Below are positions 53,033 to 61,250 of a stretch of DNA of 64,000 bases, piece after piece. A model generated the notes under the pieces. That model searched no databases. It saw only the letters and a program-made list of their open reading frames with translations, and was not told the origin of the DNA. Source of the DNA: Bradyrhizobium jicamae (lineage in GTDB: Bacteria; Pseudomonadota; Alphaproteobacteria; Rhizobiales; Xanthobacteraceae); NCBI RefSeq assembly GCF_018130695.1, contig NZ_JAFCJX010000003.1, forward strand, positions 302,185-366,184, given 5' to 3'. Numbering within the stretch: the first letter of the stretch is position 1; the number at the start of each line of letters is the position of its first letter. The position numbers and the translations under genes are program-made.

Positions 53033-53944
53033 TTACTTATACGCGTCCGGATCCGGCGAGTCCGTCGGCTTGGCGAACTCGTTCTTCAGTTCCGAGCTGA
53101 TCGGCGAGTTGAGGTTCAGTCCCTTCGGCGGGATCTTCTGCGTGAACCACTTGTCGTAGATCTTCTGGGCTTCGCCGGAGGTATAGAGCGCTGACGTGGC
53201 GGCGTCGACGACCTTCTTGAACGGGGCGTCATCCTTGCGCAGCATGATGCCGTAGGGCTCGGGCTTGGAGAACGCATCCTTGGAGATGACGTAATCGTCC
53301 GGCGCCTTGGAGCCGGCGACCAGGCTGGCGAGCAGGATGTCGTCCATCACGAAGGCGACCGCGCGGTCGGTCTCGACCATCAGGAAGGCCTCGGCATGGT
53401 CCTTGGCCGGGATGATGTTGGCGCCGAGGCCCTTGGCGACGTTGGCTTCGGTGAGCTGCTTGATGTTGGTGGTGCCGGCGGTCGAGACCACGGCCTTGCC
53501 CTTGAGATCTTCGATCGACTTCAGCCCGGCCGACTTCTTGAAGACATAGCGGCTCGCGGTCAGGAAGTGGGTGTTGGTGAAGGCGACCTGCTTCTGGCGC
53601 TCGGCATTGTTGGTGGTCGAGCCGCATTCGAGGTCGATGGTGCCGTTGGCCATCAGCGGGATACGCGTCGCCGAGGTCACCGGATTGAGCTTGACCTCAA
53701 GCTTGTCGAGCTTGAGCTCCTTCTTCACGGCGTCGACGATCTTGTAGCAGATGTCCATGGCGTAGCCGACGGGCTTCTGGTTGTCGTCGAGATAGGAGAA
53801 CGGGATCGAGGAATCGCGGAAGCCGAGCGTGATGGCGCCGGTGTCCTTGATGTTCTTCAGCGTGCCCGTGAGCTCCTGGGCCTGCACCTGGCTTGCCCCG
53901 AGGGCTCCAACGAGCGCGAAGCCGATCAGGTATCTGGTCTTCAT
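53033..53944 (-). CDS. gltI: Glutamate/aspartate ABC importer substrate-binding protein
   Basis: The 303-residue protein has a signal peptide (MKTRYLIGFALVGALGASQVQA) and the glutamate/aspartate binding-protein pattern: SSIPFSYLDDNQKPVGYAMD near residue 44, RIPLMANGTIDLECGSTTNNAERQKQ near 93 and DLKGKAVVSTAGTTN near 146. The similarity to E. coli GltI is high in these segments. AAGGAG precedes the ATG. It heads the gltIJKL set and lies downstream of an IclR gene on the same strand. Confidence 0.95.
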   Translation of the reverse strand: MKTRYLIGFALVGALGASQVQAQELTGTLKNIKDTGAITLGFRDSSIPFSYLDDNQKPVGYAMDICYKIVDAVKKELKLDKLEVKLNPVTSATRIPLMANGTIDLECGSTTNNAERQKQVAFTNTHFLTASRYVFKKSAGLKSIEDLKGKAVVSTAGTTNIKQLTEANVAKGLGANIIPAKDHAEAFLMVETDRAVAFVMDDILLASLVAGSKAPDDYVISKDAFSKPEPYGIMLRKDDAPFKKVVDAATSALYTSGEAQKIYDKWFTQKIPPKGLNLNSPISSELKNEFAKPTDSPDPDAYK

Positions 53945-54428
53945 ACGTATACTCCTTGCGTGGAAACGGTTGATTGTGTGTGTTTTCGTTGAGGACGGGT
54001 GCGATAGTGGGATCAGACTTGCGCGGAATTCTCGCTCATCGGGCATGCCCGCGCTTTTCCATGATTGTGACGCCGACGCCCCCTGTTGCCGCTGCCGCCC
54101 GCCCTGTGTCCTCAGGCGTGCAGGACAAATCATACTCGCCCGCCAGCAGGTCAAGCTTGCATACTTTAGTCTCGATTGACGAGACAGAAGCGCGCGCAGC
54201 GACCGCGGGCCTGTCATCGACCAGCGCGGGAATGCCGGTGAGCGCCCTGATGACGGCGGCGTCGGATACGTCGGTCGGGAGCGTCATCGGAGAGGCAGGG
54301 TTCCTGCGGTGCCGGCATTGGCGCACCATTTTGCACCGGAAGCCCCTGCGCTCGCAAGGCGGCGGGGTCTTTCAATTTTCTTGATTATCGGCTTGACCGG
54401 ACGTTGCCCATGCGCAAGCGGCTGAAAT
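53945..54428. other. Intergenic region upstream of gltI; no firm gene
   Basis: These 484 bases separate the IclR-family gene from the gltI start. The only frame of note is on the minus strand, 54036-54287 (about 83 residues, MTLPTDVSDAAVIRALTG...), with no ribosome site and no recognisable family. The part near 53945 should hold the gltI promoter. Confidence 0.4.
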
Positions 54429-55262
54429 TCAGCTCGCCTTCCTCGGCGTCTGCGCCATGGCGCGGGCGAGCACCTGGGCTTCCTTCTTCAGCATCTCCGC
54501 CAGCTCGCCTTCACGGCGGCGGATGCGGTCAGATGCCGCACCGATCGAGAGCGCGGCGACGACCTCGCCGGTGTCGTCGCGCACGGGGACGCCGACGCCG
54601 CCCATGCCGGGAAACGCGGCGTCGATCAGCACGGTGTGGCCGACCTTGCGCGCGGTGGCGATGCGCTCGCGCATGAATTTTGGCGTGATGCGCGGCGATT
54701 TCGCCAACCGCGGCACGATCACCTCGATCACCGCCTCGATCTCCGCATCCGGCAGCCACACCAAAAGCGCCAGCGCGCCGGCGCCGACGCCGAGCGGGCG
54801 CCGGCTGCCGATCTGCAGATAATTCGGCTGCAGCGGGTTGCTGCCGACCGAGCGCGCCAGATACAGCGCCTCGACGCCGGAGCGCACCGAGAGCAGCGCG
54901 GTGTCGGCCGAGCGTTCGGAGAGACGCAGCAGGCTCGGCTGCGCCAGCTCGGCGATATCGACAGTGCGCCGCGCGCCGACCGCCATCACCCGTGCCTCCT
55001 GGCCCAGCTCATAGGTCTTGGCGCCGGCGACGCGGCTGACAAAACCTTCCTCGATCAGCGAATTGAGAATGCGCAGCGCGGTCGCCTTGTTCAGCGAGGC
55101 GGTGTCGGCGATGTCGGTCAGCCGCAGCGGCGAGCGCTGCGCCAGCACGCGCAGGATCGCGCAGACCTTCTGGATGGCATTGAACTTGTCGGGCTGGCCC
55201 GGCTCGGGCGGCGGCACCTTCTTCCTGCCGGCCTTCGCGATTGCCGTCGTGGACGCGTTCAT
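54429..55262 (-). CDS. IclR-family transcriptional regulator
   Basis: The 277-residue protein has the IclR winged helix (AIQKVCAILRVLAQRSPLRLTDIADTASLNKATALRILNSLIEEG) and the C-terminal effector domain (PLGVGAGALALLVW, then GHTVLIDAAFPGMGGVGVPVRDDTGEVVAALSI). The start at ATG 55262 has GAAGGG before it; a more upstream frame would run into a repeat. It lies on the same strand just upstream of gltI, and between the importer and an M20 peptidase. Its targets are not known. Confidence 0.94.
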   Translation of the reverse strand: MNASTTAIAKAGRKKVPPPEPGQPDKFNAIQKVCAILRVLAQRSPLRLTDIADTASLNKATALRILNSLIEEGFVSRVAGAKTYELGQEARVMAVGARRTVDIAELAQPSLLRLSERSADTALLSVRSGVEALYLARSVGSNPLQPNYLQIGSRRPLGVGAGALALLVWLPDAEIEAVIEVIVPRLAKSPRITPKFMRERIATARKVGHTVLIDAAFPGMGGVGVPVRDDTGEVVAALSIGAASDRIRRREGELAEMLKKEAQVLARAMAQTPRKAS

Positions 55263-55296
55263 GCCATGCCCTTCGTGTCTCTCGTCTCGCCGCGGA

Positions 55297-55408
55297 TCAC
55301 CCCTCATGGTGACGAGCGCGGAACGCGCGTCTCGAACCATGAGGCGGTCTGTGGCCTCGTCCTTCGAGACGCCCGCGTTCCACGGGCTCCTCAGGATGAG
55401 GGGTGAGG
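55297..55408. repeat. Palindromic repeat TCACCCCTCATGG...GATGAGGGGTGA
   Basis: About 112 bases with complementary ends (TCACCCCTCA/TGAGGGGTGA) and inner parts that match the common CTCGTCCTTCGAGACGC type. It lies upstream of the IclR gene. Confidence 0.85.
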
Positions 55409-55571
55409 ACTGATCCTAGGGCGAAACAATCGCGGCGCGACATAGCATATTTTCGTCAGACGAAACCTCAATCCAAATATTGATGGTGCCTTGCAGCAAT
55501 CGCGCTGCAGCCAATTTCGTGTCACGAAATCACTCCGCGACGGTCAGACAGTGAGCGCGAGTCTCTCTATT

Positions 55572-55662
55572 CGTCATGCCCGGGCTTGTCCCGGGCATCC
55601 ACGTCTTTCGTCACCACGACCCAAGCAAGACGTGGATGGCCGGGACAAGCCCGGCCATGACG
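55572..55662. repeat. Palindromic repeat CGTCATGCCCGGG...CCGGCCATGACG
   Basis: Two arms of about 35 bases (CGTCATGCCCGGGCTTGTCC / GGACAAGCCCGGCCATGACG and CCACGTCTT / AAGACGTGG) surround a short loop. The element is 91 bases long and lies at the 3' end of the M20 peptidase gene. Confidence 0.9.
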
Positions 55663-55678
55663 TGGGAGAGAGTCCCCG

Positions 55679-57064
55679 CTACGCCTTCCTCGGCATCTCG
55701 CCGAGATCCCAGAACAGGCCGGCCATGATGGTCAGCGCCTCCTCCGTCACCGGCAGCAGGATGTGCTCGTTCGGCGCATGCTGCGAGCAGCCGGGATAGG
55801 AATGCGGCACCCAGATCGTCGGCAGGCCGAGGCCTTCCGAGAACACGTCGTTGGGCAGCGAGCCGCCGAAATTCGGCAGCACCGCAGGCGCCTTGCCCGT
55901 GGTCTTGCGCACGGACTCCGCGGCCCAGTCGATCCAGGGGCTGTCCATGTCGGTGCGCGAGGCGCCGAAGCGCTGCGTGCCTGACACCTCGACCATCGGA
56001 AAGCCGTTGCCATGCAGGTAAGTGCGGATGGCGTCGACGACTTCCAGATATTTGGTGCCGACCACGAAACGAAGCTGCAGGACGGCGTTGGCGTTGCCGG
56101 GAATCGCGTTCGCCGGCTTGTCGATATTGCCCGACGACATCGCCAGCACCTCGAGCGTGTTCCAGGCATAGAGCCGCTCGGCCGGGGTCAGCCCCTCCTC
56201 GCCCCAATCCTCCGCCAGCGCCGGCTCGTCGGCGGTCGGCTCGATCTTCACGTCGGCGAGCGCGGCGCGGACGCGGTTCGAGATCGGCGGCGGCTTCAGC
56301 GCATCGAGCTTCATGCGGCCCTTGCCGTCGACCAGGCTCGCGATCGCATTGGCGAGGATCGTCGCGGGATTGGCGAGCACGCCGCCCCAATTGCCGGAAT
56401 GATTGCCGCCCTCGCGCAAATTCACGTCGAGATGGATGCGGTTGCCGCCGCGGCAGCCGAGGAAGATGGTCGGCCGGTCCGCCGACAGCCGCGGCCCGTC
56501 GGAGGCCAGGAACAGATCGGCCTTCAGCTCCTCGCGATGGGCTTCGCAGACCTGGCGCAAATCGGGCGAGCCGATCTCCTCGCCGGTCTCGATGATGAAC
56601 TTGGCGTTGAAGCCGAGCTTGCCGCCGCGCGCCTGCTTGACCGCGCGAAGCGCCGCCATGTTGATGGAGTGCTGGCCCTTGTTGTCGGCGGTGCCGCGGC
56701 CGTAGACGCGCTCGCCCTTGATCGTGGTCTGCCACGGGCTGAGATTGTCGCGCCACTCGCCGACCATGCCGTCGACGACGTCACCATGGCCGTAGCTCAG
56801 CACCGTCGGCAGCGCAGCGTCCTCGCGATACTCGGCGAGCAGATACGGCCCGCGGCCGGTCGGCGATTCGATCAGGCGGGTGGTGAAATCGAGATCGGCG
56901 AAGGCGGGCTGCAGATTCTCCACCAGATAGGCGCGCAGCGCGTCGGCCTTGTCGGCGTTCTGGCTTTCGGTCTGGTAGCCGACCCGCGCGTCCAGCTCGT
57001 TGAGGAACTGCCCGGAATGAAGATGCTCTCGCACGATCGCGATTGCGTCGGCCCGTGTCGCCAT
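55679..57064 (-). CDS. M20-family metallopeptidase (ArgE/DapE/CPG2-like)
   Basis: The 461-residue protein is a zinc-dependent peptidase or deacylase: SYGHGDVVDG near residue 93 gives the first zinc His and Asp, YGRGTADNKGQHS gives the bridging Asp region, and ETGEEIGSP gives the catalytic Glu pair. The C-terminal part has a dimerisation domain and the final His-containing PNFGGSLPNDVF. Likely substrates are N-acyl amino acids or dipeptides. Start ATG 57064 has AAAGGAACC upstream. It is divergent from the flavin monooxygenase gene. Confidence 0.93.
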   Translation of the reverse strand: MATRADAIAIVREHLHSGQFLNELDARVGYQTESQNADKADALRAYLVENLQPAFADLDFTTRLIESPTGRGPYLLAEYREDAALPTVLSYGHGDVVDGMVGEWRDNLSPWQTTIKGERVYGRGTADNKGQHSINMAALRAVKQARGGKLGFNAKFIIETGEEIGSPDLRQVCEAHREELKADLFLASDGPRLSADRPTIFLGCRGGNRIHLDVNLREGGNHSGNWGGVLANPATILANAIASLVDGKGRMKLDALKPPPISNRVRAALADVKIEPTADEPALAEDWGEEGLTPAERLYAWNTLEVLAMSSGNIDKPANAIPGNANAVLQLRFVVGTKYLEVVDAIRTYLHGNGFPMVEVSGTQRFGASRTDMDSPWIDWAAESVRKTTGKAPAVLPNFGGSLPNDVFSEGLGLPTIWVPHSYPGCSQHAPNEHILLPVTEEALTIMAGLFWDLGEMPRKA

Positions 57065-57237
57065 GATGGTTCCTTTTGGAATAGCGTTTTGAACCGCCAA
57101 CCTATCGAGATCGTCGCGCGACTGGAAGGCCCGAGAGGTCGAATCGGCCTTGCCAAAACATGCGAAGTCGCAGCAATTTCGCTCCCGCAAAGCCCGGCGT
57201 CCGACCGGGCATCGATCAAGCGGTGCGGGTCTCTCGA

Positions 57238-58614
57238 ATGACAAAACAGATCAGGCTCAACGCCTTTGCCATGAACTGCGTGGCGCATCAGTCGCCGGGG
57301 CTGTGGACCCATCCGCGCGACCGCACCAAGGACTACAACAAGCTGTCCTACTGGACTGATCTCGCCAAGACGCTGGAGCGCGGCCGGTTCGACGGGCTGT
57401 TCCTGGCCGACGTGCTCGGTGTCTACGACGTCTATGCCGGCGGTCCGGAGGCCGCGCTGCGCAACGCGGCGCAGGTGCCGTGCAATGAGCCGTTGATGCT
57501 GATCCCGGCGATGGCCGCGGTCACCGAAAATCTCGGCTTCGGCGTCACCAGCAATCTCTCCTTCGAGCCGCCCTATCCCTTTGCAAGACGAATGTCGACG
57601 CTCGACCATCTGACCTGTGGCCGCGTCGGCTGGAACGTCGTCACCGGCTATCTCGATTCGGCCGCGCGTGGCGCCGGCAAGGACAAGCAGACCGCACATG
57701 ACGACCGCTACGAGCTTGCCGACGAATATATGGAGCTGGTCTACAAGCTCTGGGAAAGCAGCTGGGAAGATGACGCCGCAATCCGCGACGTCGCGCGCGG
57801 CATCTTCACCGATCCGTCAAAAGTGCATCCCGTACGCCACGAGGGAACGAACTATCGGCTCAACGCGCTGCATCTCTCCGAGCCGTCGCCGCAGCGGACG
57901 CCGGTGCTCTACCAGGCCGGGACCTCGCCGCGCGGCCGGCAATTCGCCGCCGAGCACGCCGAATGCGTGTTCATGTCGGGGCCGTCGTCCAAGGTGATCG
58001 GCCCGCGCGTTTCCGCAATCCGAGAGCTCGCCGCCGAGAAGGGCCGGAACGCCGCCGAGATCCTGATGTTCTCGATGATGTGCATCGTGGTCGCGCCGAC
58101 CGAAGCAGAAGCGAAGGCGAAATACGCCGAGTATCGCAGCCATATCAGCCATGAGGGCGCGCTGGCGCTGATGTCGGGCTGGACCGGCGTCGACTTCTCG
58201 ACCTATTCGCTCGACCAGCAGGTCCGCCACGTCCAGAACGACGCCGGCCGCTCGGCCATGGACAATGTCACCCGCGCCGACCCCGATCGCGTCTGGACCG
58301 TGCGCGAGGTCGCCGAGCACGTCGGCATCGGCGGCGCCGGCCCGGTCGTGGTCGGCACGCCCGCACAGGTCGCCGACAAGATCGAGCAGTGGTTCGAGGA
58401 GACCGATGTCGACGGCCTCAACGTCGCATTCGCGATCTCGCCCGGCGATTTCGATGATATCGCCGACATGCTGGTGCCGGAGTTGACCAAGCGCGGGCGG
58501 TACAAGACGGAATACGCGAAGGGGACGCTGCGCGAGAAGCTGTTCGGTGCGGGCCGGGCGCGGCTGGATGCGACGCATCCGGCGAGCCGGTATCGGGTCA
58601 AAGCAAGTGCGTAG
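57238..58614 (+). CDS. LLM-class flavin-dependent monooxygenase (NtaA/SnaA/DszA type)
   Basis: The 458-residue protein is a luciferase-like monooxygenase of the NtaA/DszA group: IRLNAFAMNCVAHQSPGLWTHPRD at the start, NVVTGYLDSAARGAG near residue 136, and PVLYQAGTSPRGRQFAAEHAECVF near residue 225. It uses FMNH2 and O2 to attack N-, S- or C- compounds such as aminopolycarboxylates or organosulphur molecules. The reductase is not adjacent. The stop codon TAG is formed by the start of a GTAGGG palindromic repeat. It converges with the decarboxylase-like gene. Confidence 0.93.
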   Translation: MTKQIRLNAFAMNCVAHQSPGLWTHPRDRTKDYNKLSYWTDLAKTLERGRFDGLFLADVLGVYDVYAGGPEAALRNAAQVPCNEPLMLIPAMAAVTENLGFGVTSNLSFEPPYPFARRMSTLDHLTCGRVGWNVVTGYLDSAARGAGKDKQTAHDDRYELADEYMELVYKLWESSWEDDAAIRDVARGIFTDPSKVHPVRHEGTNYRLNALHLSEPSPQRTPVLYQAGTSPRGRQFAAEHAECVFMSGPSSKVIGPRVSAIRELAAEKGRNAAEILMFSMMCIVVAPTEAEAKAKYAEYRSHISHEGALALMSGWTGVDFSTYSLDQQVRHVQNDAGRSAMDNVTRADPDRVWTVREVAEHVGIGGAGPVVVGTPAQVADKIEQWFEETDVDGLNVAFAISPGDFDDIADMLVPELTKRGRYKTEYAKGTLREKLFGAGRARLDATHPASRYRVKASA

Positions 58615-58696
58615 GGTGGGCAAAGGCGCGTAGCGCCGTGCCCACCATCCACGCCGTGCTCGTGATGGTGGGCACGCTTCGCTTTGCCCACCCTAC
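58611..58696. repeat. Palindromic repeat GTAGGGTGGGCAAAG family, copy 3
   Basis: This copy is 86 bases long and includes the TAG stop codon of the flavin monooxygenase gene. The ends (GTAGGGTGGGCAAAG and CTTTGCCCACCCTAC) match those at 44648 and 50215. The inner hairpin is GGCGCGTAGCGCC. Confidence 0.93.
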
Positions 58697-58711
58697 GAAT
58701 TACGACTCGCT

Positions 58712-60376
58712 TCAATTCACCGCGTTGCTCACCACGACCTCGATCAGCTTCGCGCCGGGGCGGCTGAACGCGGACGTCATCGCGCCCTTCAGCTCCTGCG
58801 GATCCGAGATCCTGATCGCCTCGAGCCCGAGCGACTTCGCAAGGGCGGTGAAATCCACCGGCGGATCGATGAAATCCATGCCGACGTAGTTGTCATCGCC
58901 ATGGAAGGCGAGCAGGCGCTGCTTGATGATGCGGTAGCCGCCATTGTTGACGATGACGAAGGTCAGCGGCAGCTTGTGGTTGGCGGCCGTCCACAGCGAC
59001 TGGATCGAATACATCGACGAGCCGTCACCCGAGTAGCACACGACCGGCCGGGTCGGATTGGCGAGGCTGACGCCGACCGCGGCCGGCAGGCCCCAGCCGA
59101 TGCCGCCGGAGGCCAGCGCGTGATAGCCGTAGCGGTCGCGATGCGGACGCAGCGCGATGATCTGCCGCGATGAGGTCAGGCCCTCGTCGACCAGGATCGC
59201 GTTATCAGGCATCGACTCCACGACCTGCAGTGCCAGCCAGTCCGGATCGATCGGCGTGGTGCGGCTCTTGGTGGAGATCTGCTCGACCAGCGCCCTGCGC
59301 TTGGCGGTCCAGTTCTTCGAGGACAGCGCGGCGAGCCCCTGCTTCGCCCGCGTCTCCAGCACGCCGCCGCCGATCGATCTGAGCGCCGGCACCAGCGCGC
59401 GCAACGTTTCCTTCACATCGGCCTTCACCGCGATCTCGGCGCCGTAATTTCGCGCGAGATCGTTGTCGACGAGGCCGACCTGCACGATCGACAAGCCCTC
59501 CGGCAGCGGATCGATCTCGCTGTAGACAGACATCCGCAAGGGATCGCCGCCGAGCGCGATCAGGAGATCATAGGGTGCGAGCACGTCGCGCGCGACCTTC
59601 TGCAGCCGCGCGATCGCACCCATGAAGCACGGGCTCTCGGAAAGGAAATGCGCGCCATAGGGCGTCGACGATTGCCAGGCCGGGCAACCCAAGGTCTCCG
59701 CGAGATCGGCGGCCTCGCGCAGCGCGTCGCTTTTCACGATCTCGTCGCCGACGATGATCACAGGACGCTCGGCTTTCAGAATGCGCGCGGCGAGCGCCTT
59801 CAGCGTTTCCTCCGACGGAGTCACGCGCGTATCGACGCGGGTGGAGCGGCCGAGCTCGATGCCGGCCTCGGAATTGAGGATATCGCCCGGCAGCGAGATG
59901 AACACCGGCCCGGTCGGCGGCGTGGTCGCGATCTTGGCGGCGCGGCGCACGATGCGCGGCAGATCTTCCAGCCGCGTCACCTCGACCGCCCATTTCACCA
60001 GCGGCGCCGCCATCTGCACCAGCGGGCCATACAGCACCGGCTCCGTGAGCCCATGACCTTGTTCCTGCTGACCCGCGGTGAGGATCAGCGGCGTGCCCGT
60101 AAAACTCGCGTTGTAGAGCGAGCCCATCGCATTGCCGAGGCCGGGCGCGACATGGACGTTGCAGGCCACGAGCTTGCCCGAGGCGCGGCTGAAGCCATCG
60201 GCCATCGCGACCACCAGGCTCTCCTGCATCGCCATCACATAGGTGAGATCGGGATGATTCTTCAGCGCATGCATGATCGGCAGCTCGGTGGTGCCGGGAT
60301 TGCCGAACAGATGCGTGACGCCCTCGTCCTTCAACAGCGCGAGAAATGCGGAGCGGCCGGTGATCTTGTTCTTCAT
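58712..60376 (-). CDS. TPP-dependent enzyme, benzoylformate-decarboxylase-like
   Basis: The 554-residue protein has a complete TPP-enzyme layout. The N-terminal pyrimidine domain has GNPGTTELP and the cofactor Glu in MAMQESLVVAMADGF, and the C-terminal pyrophosphate domain has GDGSSMYSIQSLWTAANHKLPLTFVIVNNGG. The NVHVAPGLGNAMGSL segment with its His matches benzoylformate decarboxylase (MdlC) better than acetolactate synthase. It probably decarboxylates an aryl- or alkyl-2-oxo acid. GGAGGAG precedes the ATG at 60376. Confidence 0.92.
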   Translation of the reverse strand: MKNKITGRSAFLALLKDEGVTHLFGNPGTTELPIMHALKNHPDLTYVMAMQESLVVAMADGFSRASGKLVACNVHVAPGLGNAMGSLYNASFTGTPLILTAGQQEQGHGLTEPVLYGPLVQMAAPLVKWAVEVTRLEDLPRIVRRAAKIATTPPTGPVFISLPGDILNSEAGIELGRSTRVDTRVTPSEETLKALAARILKAERPVIIVGDEIVKSDALREAADLAETLGCPAWQSSTPYGAHFLSESPCFMGAIARLQKVARDVLAPYDLLIALGGDPLRMSVYSEIDPLPEGLSIVQVGLVDNDLARNYGAEIAVKADVKETLRALVPALRSIGGGVLETRAKQGLAALSSKNWTAKRRALVEQISTKSRTTPIDPDWLALQVVESMPDNAILVDEGLTSSRQIIALRPHRDRYGYHALASGGIGWGLPAAVGVSLANPTRPVVCYSGDGSSMYSIQSLWTAANHKLPLTFVIVNNGGYRIIKQRLLAFHGDDNYVGMDFIDPPVDFTALAKSLGLEAIRISDPQELKGAMTSAFSRPGAKLIEVVVSNAVN

Positions 60377-60485
60377 GTCTCCTCCATCCCGACCCGCGTT
60401 GGCTGGCGGGCGGGGCATCATGGCCGAGGTCGCGCGGCGGGAGCAATCGAGCGCGCGGTCATGGCTGCCTTGCAGCATTGCTCGC

Positions 60486-60617
60486 GTGTCCCGGGCGCGC
60501 TGCAGCGTGCAACGCTGCTGCGCAGAACCGGGACCCATACGAGATACAAGCGATATCGGATCGATGGGCCCCGGCTCTGCGGCGCATCACTGCGTGCTGC
60601 GCCGCGTCCGGGGCACG
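60486..60617. repeat. Composite palindromic repeat (GTGTCCCGGG ... CCGGGGCAC)
   Basis: About 130 bases with two large hairpins: TCCCGG...GCTGCAGCG/CGCTGCTGC...CCGGGA, and GCCCCGG...TGCGGCGCA/TGCGCCGC...CCGGGGC. It lies in the gap between the decarboxylase-like gene and the GFA-type gene, both on the minus strand, and ends 2 bases before the latter's stop. Confidence 0.85.
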
Positions 60618-60619
60618 AG

Positions 60620-61141
60620 CTAAAACATCCCCTCGCGCTCGCCGCGCTTCTTCTTTTTCGAGCGGTGCCAGACCACGCCGGGATAACCCTTCAGCGGCAC
60701 CAGCGGCTCGCCGGTATAGGCCCATTCCTGCAGCTCCTCGATCGCGATGTGATAGAGCGGCTGGCGGCCGGTGCGGCCGGTAAACAGCGCGCGCGGGATG
60801 TTGACCATGTGCGGCGAGCGGGCGCGTTCGTAAATGATGGGCGTGCCGCAATTGGCGCAGAAGCTGCGCGCAGTCTTGGTCGTCGCATCCTCGTAGCGCG
60901 ACAGCTCGTCCTTGCCTTGCGTGATGCGGAAACGCTTGCGCCAGCTGCCGACATAGGTCGCGTAGGCCGCGCCATGCGCGCGGCGGCTCGCCGGCGTGTG
61001 GTCATGCCAGGCCCAGCGCGCCGGCACGTCGATCTCGAAGCGCACCTTGCCGCACAGGCATTGGCCTGCCGCCGGCTTGCCGAGCGCGACGGCCTTTGGC
61101 TTCTTCTTCGGGGTCTCCGTTTCGTCGTCGTCCGGAAACAT
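60620..61141 (-). CDS. GFA-fold protein lacking the catalytic zinc cysteines
   Basis: The 173-residue protein has the CENP-V/GFA layout: a structural zinc site formed by GQCLCGKVRF (Cys-x-Cys) and the later FCANCGTPI (Cys-x-x-Cys). Where the family has the catalytic H-C-x-C-x-x-C-R motif, this protein reads W-H-D-H-T-P-A-S-R-R, so the cysteine ligands are gone although the following AHGAAYATYVG is conserved. It may have lost glutathione/formaldehyde-type activity and serve another role. The start at 61141 follows a clear family opening; a C-terminal KKKKR tail is basic. Flanked by repeats on both sides. Confidence 0.85.
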   Translation of the reverse strand: MFPDDDETETPKKKPKAVALGKPAAGQCLCGKVRFEIDVPARWAWHDHTPASRRAHGAAYATYVGSWRKRFRITQGKDELSRYEDATTKTARSFCANCGTPIIYERARSPHMVNIPRALFTGRTGRQPLYHIAIEELQEWAYTGEPLVPLKGYPGVVWHRSKKKKRGEREGMF

Positions 61142-61158
61142 CTGTAACCTTCGATCTT

Positions 61159-61244
61159 GTAGCCCGGATGAAGCGAAGCGTAATCCGGGGCAGTCCATTC
61201 GCGGATCATCTTTCCCGGATTGCGCTTCGCTCCATCCGGGCTAC
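61159..61244. repeat. Palindromic repeat GTAGCCCGGATGAAGCG...CGCTTCGCTCCATCCGGGCTAC
   Basis: Two nearly complementary arms of about 30 bases (GTAGCCCGGATGAAGCGAAGCG and CGCTTCGCTCCATCCGGGCTAC) make an 86-base element. It is between the GFA-type gene and the Old Yellow Enzyme gene, both on the minus strand. Confidence 0.92.
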
Positions 61245-61250
61245 GAAGGC

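Noticed and set aside
54036..54287. Small minus-strand frame upstream of gltI
   Set aside because: No ribosome-binding site or family match. It could be real, but support is too weak to annotate as a gene.
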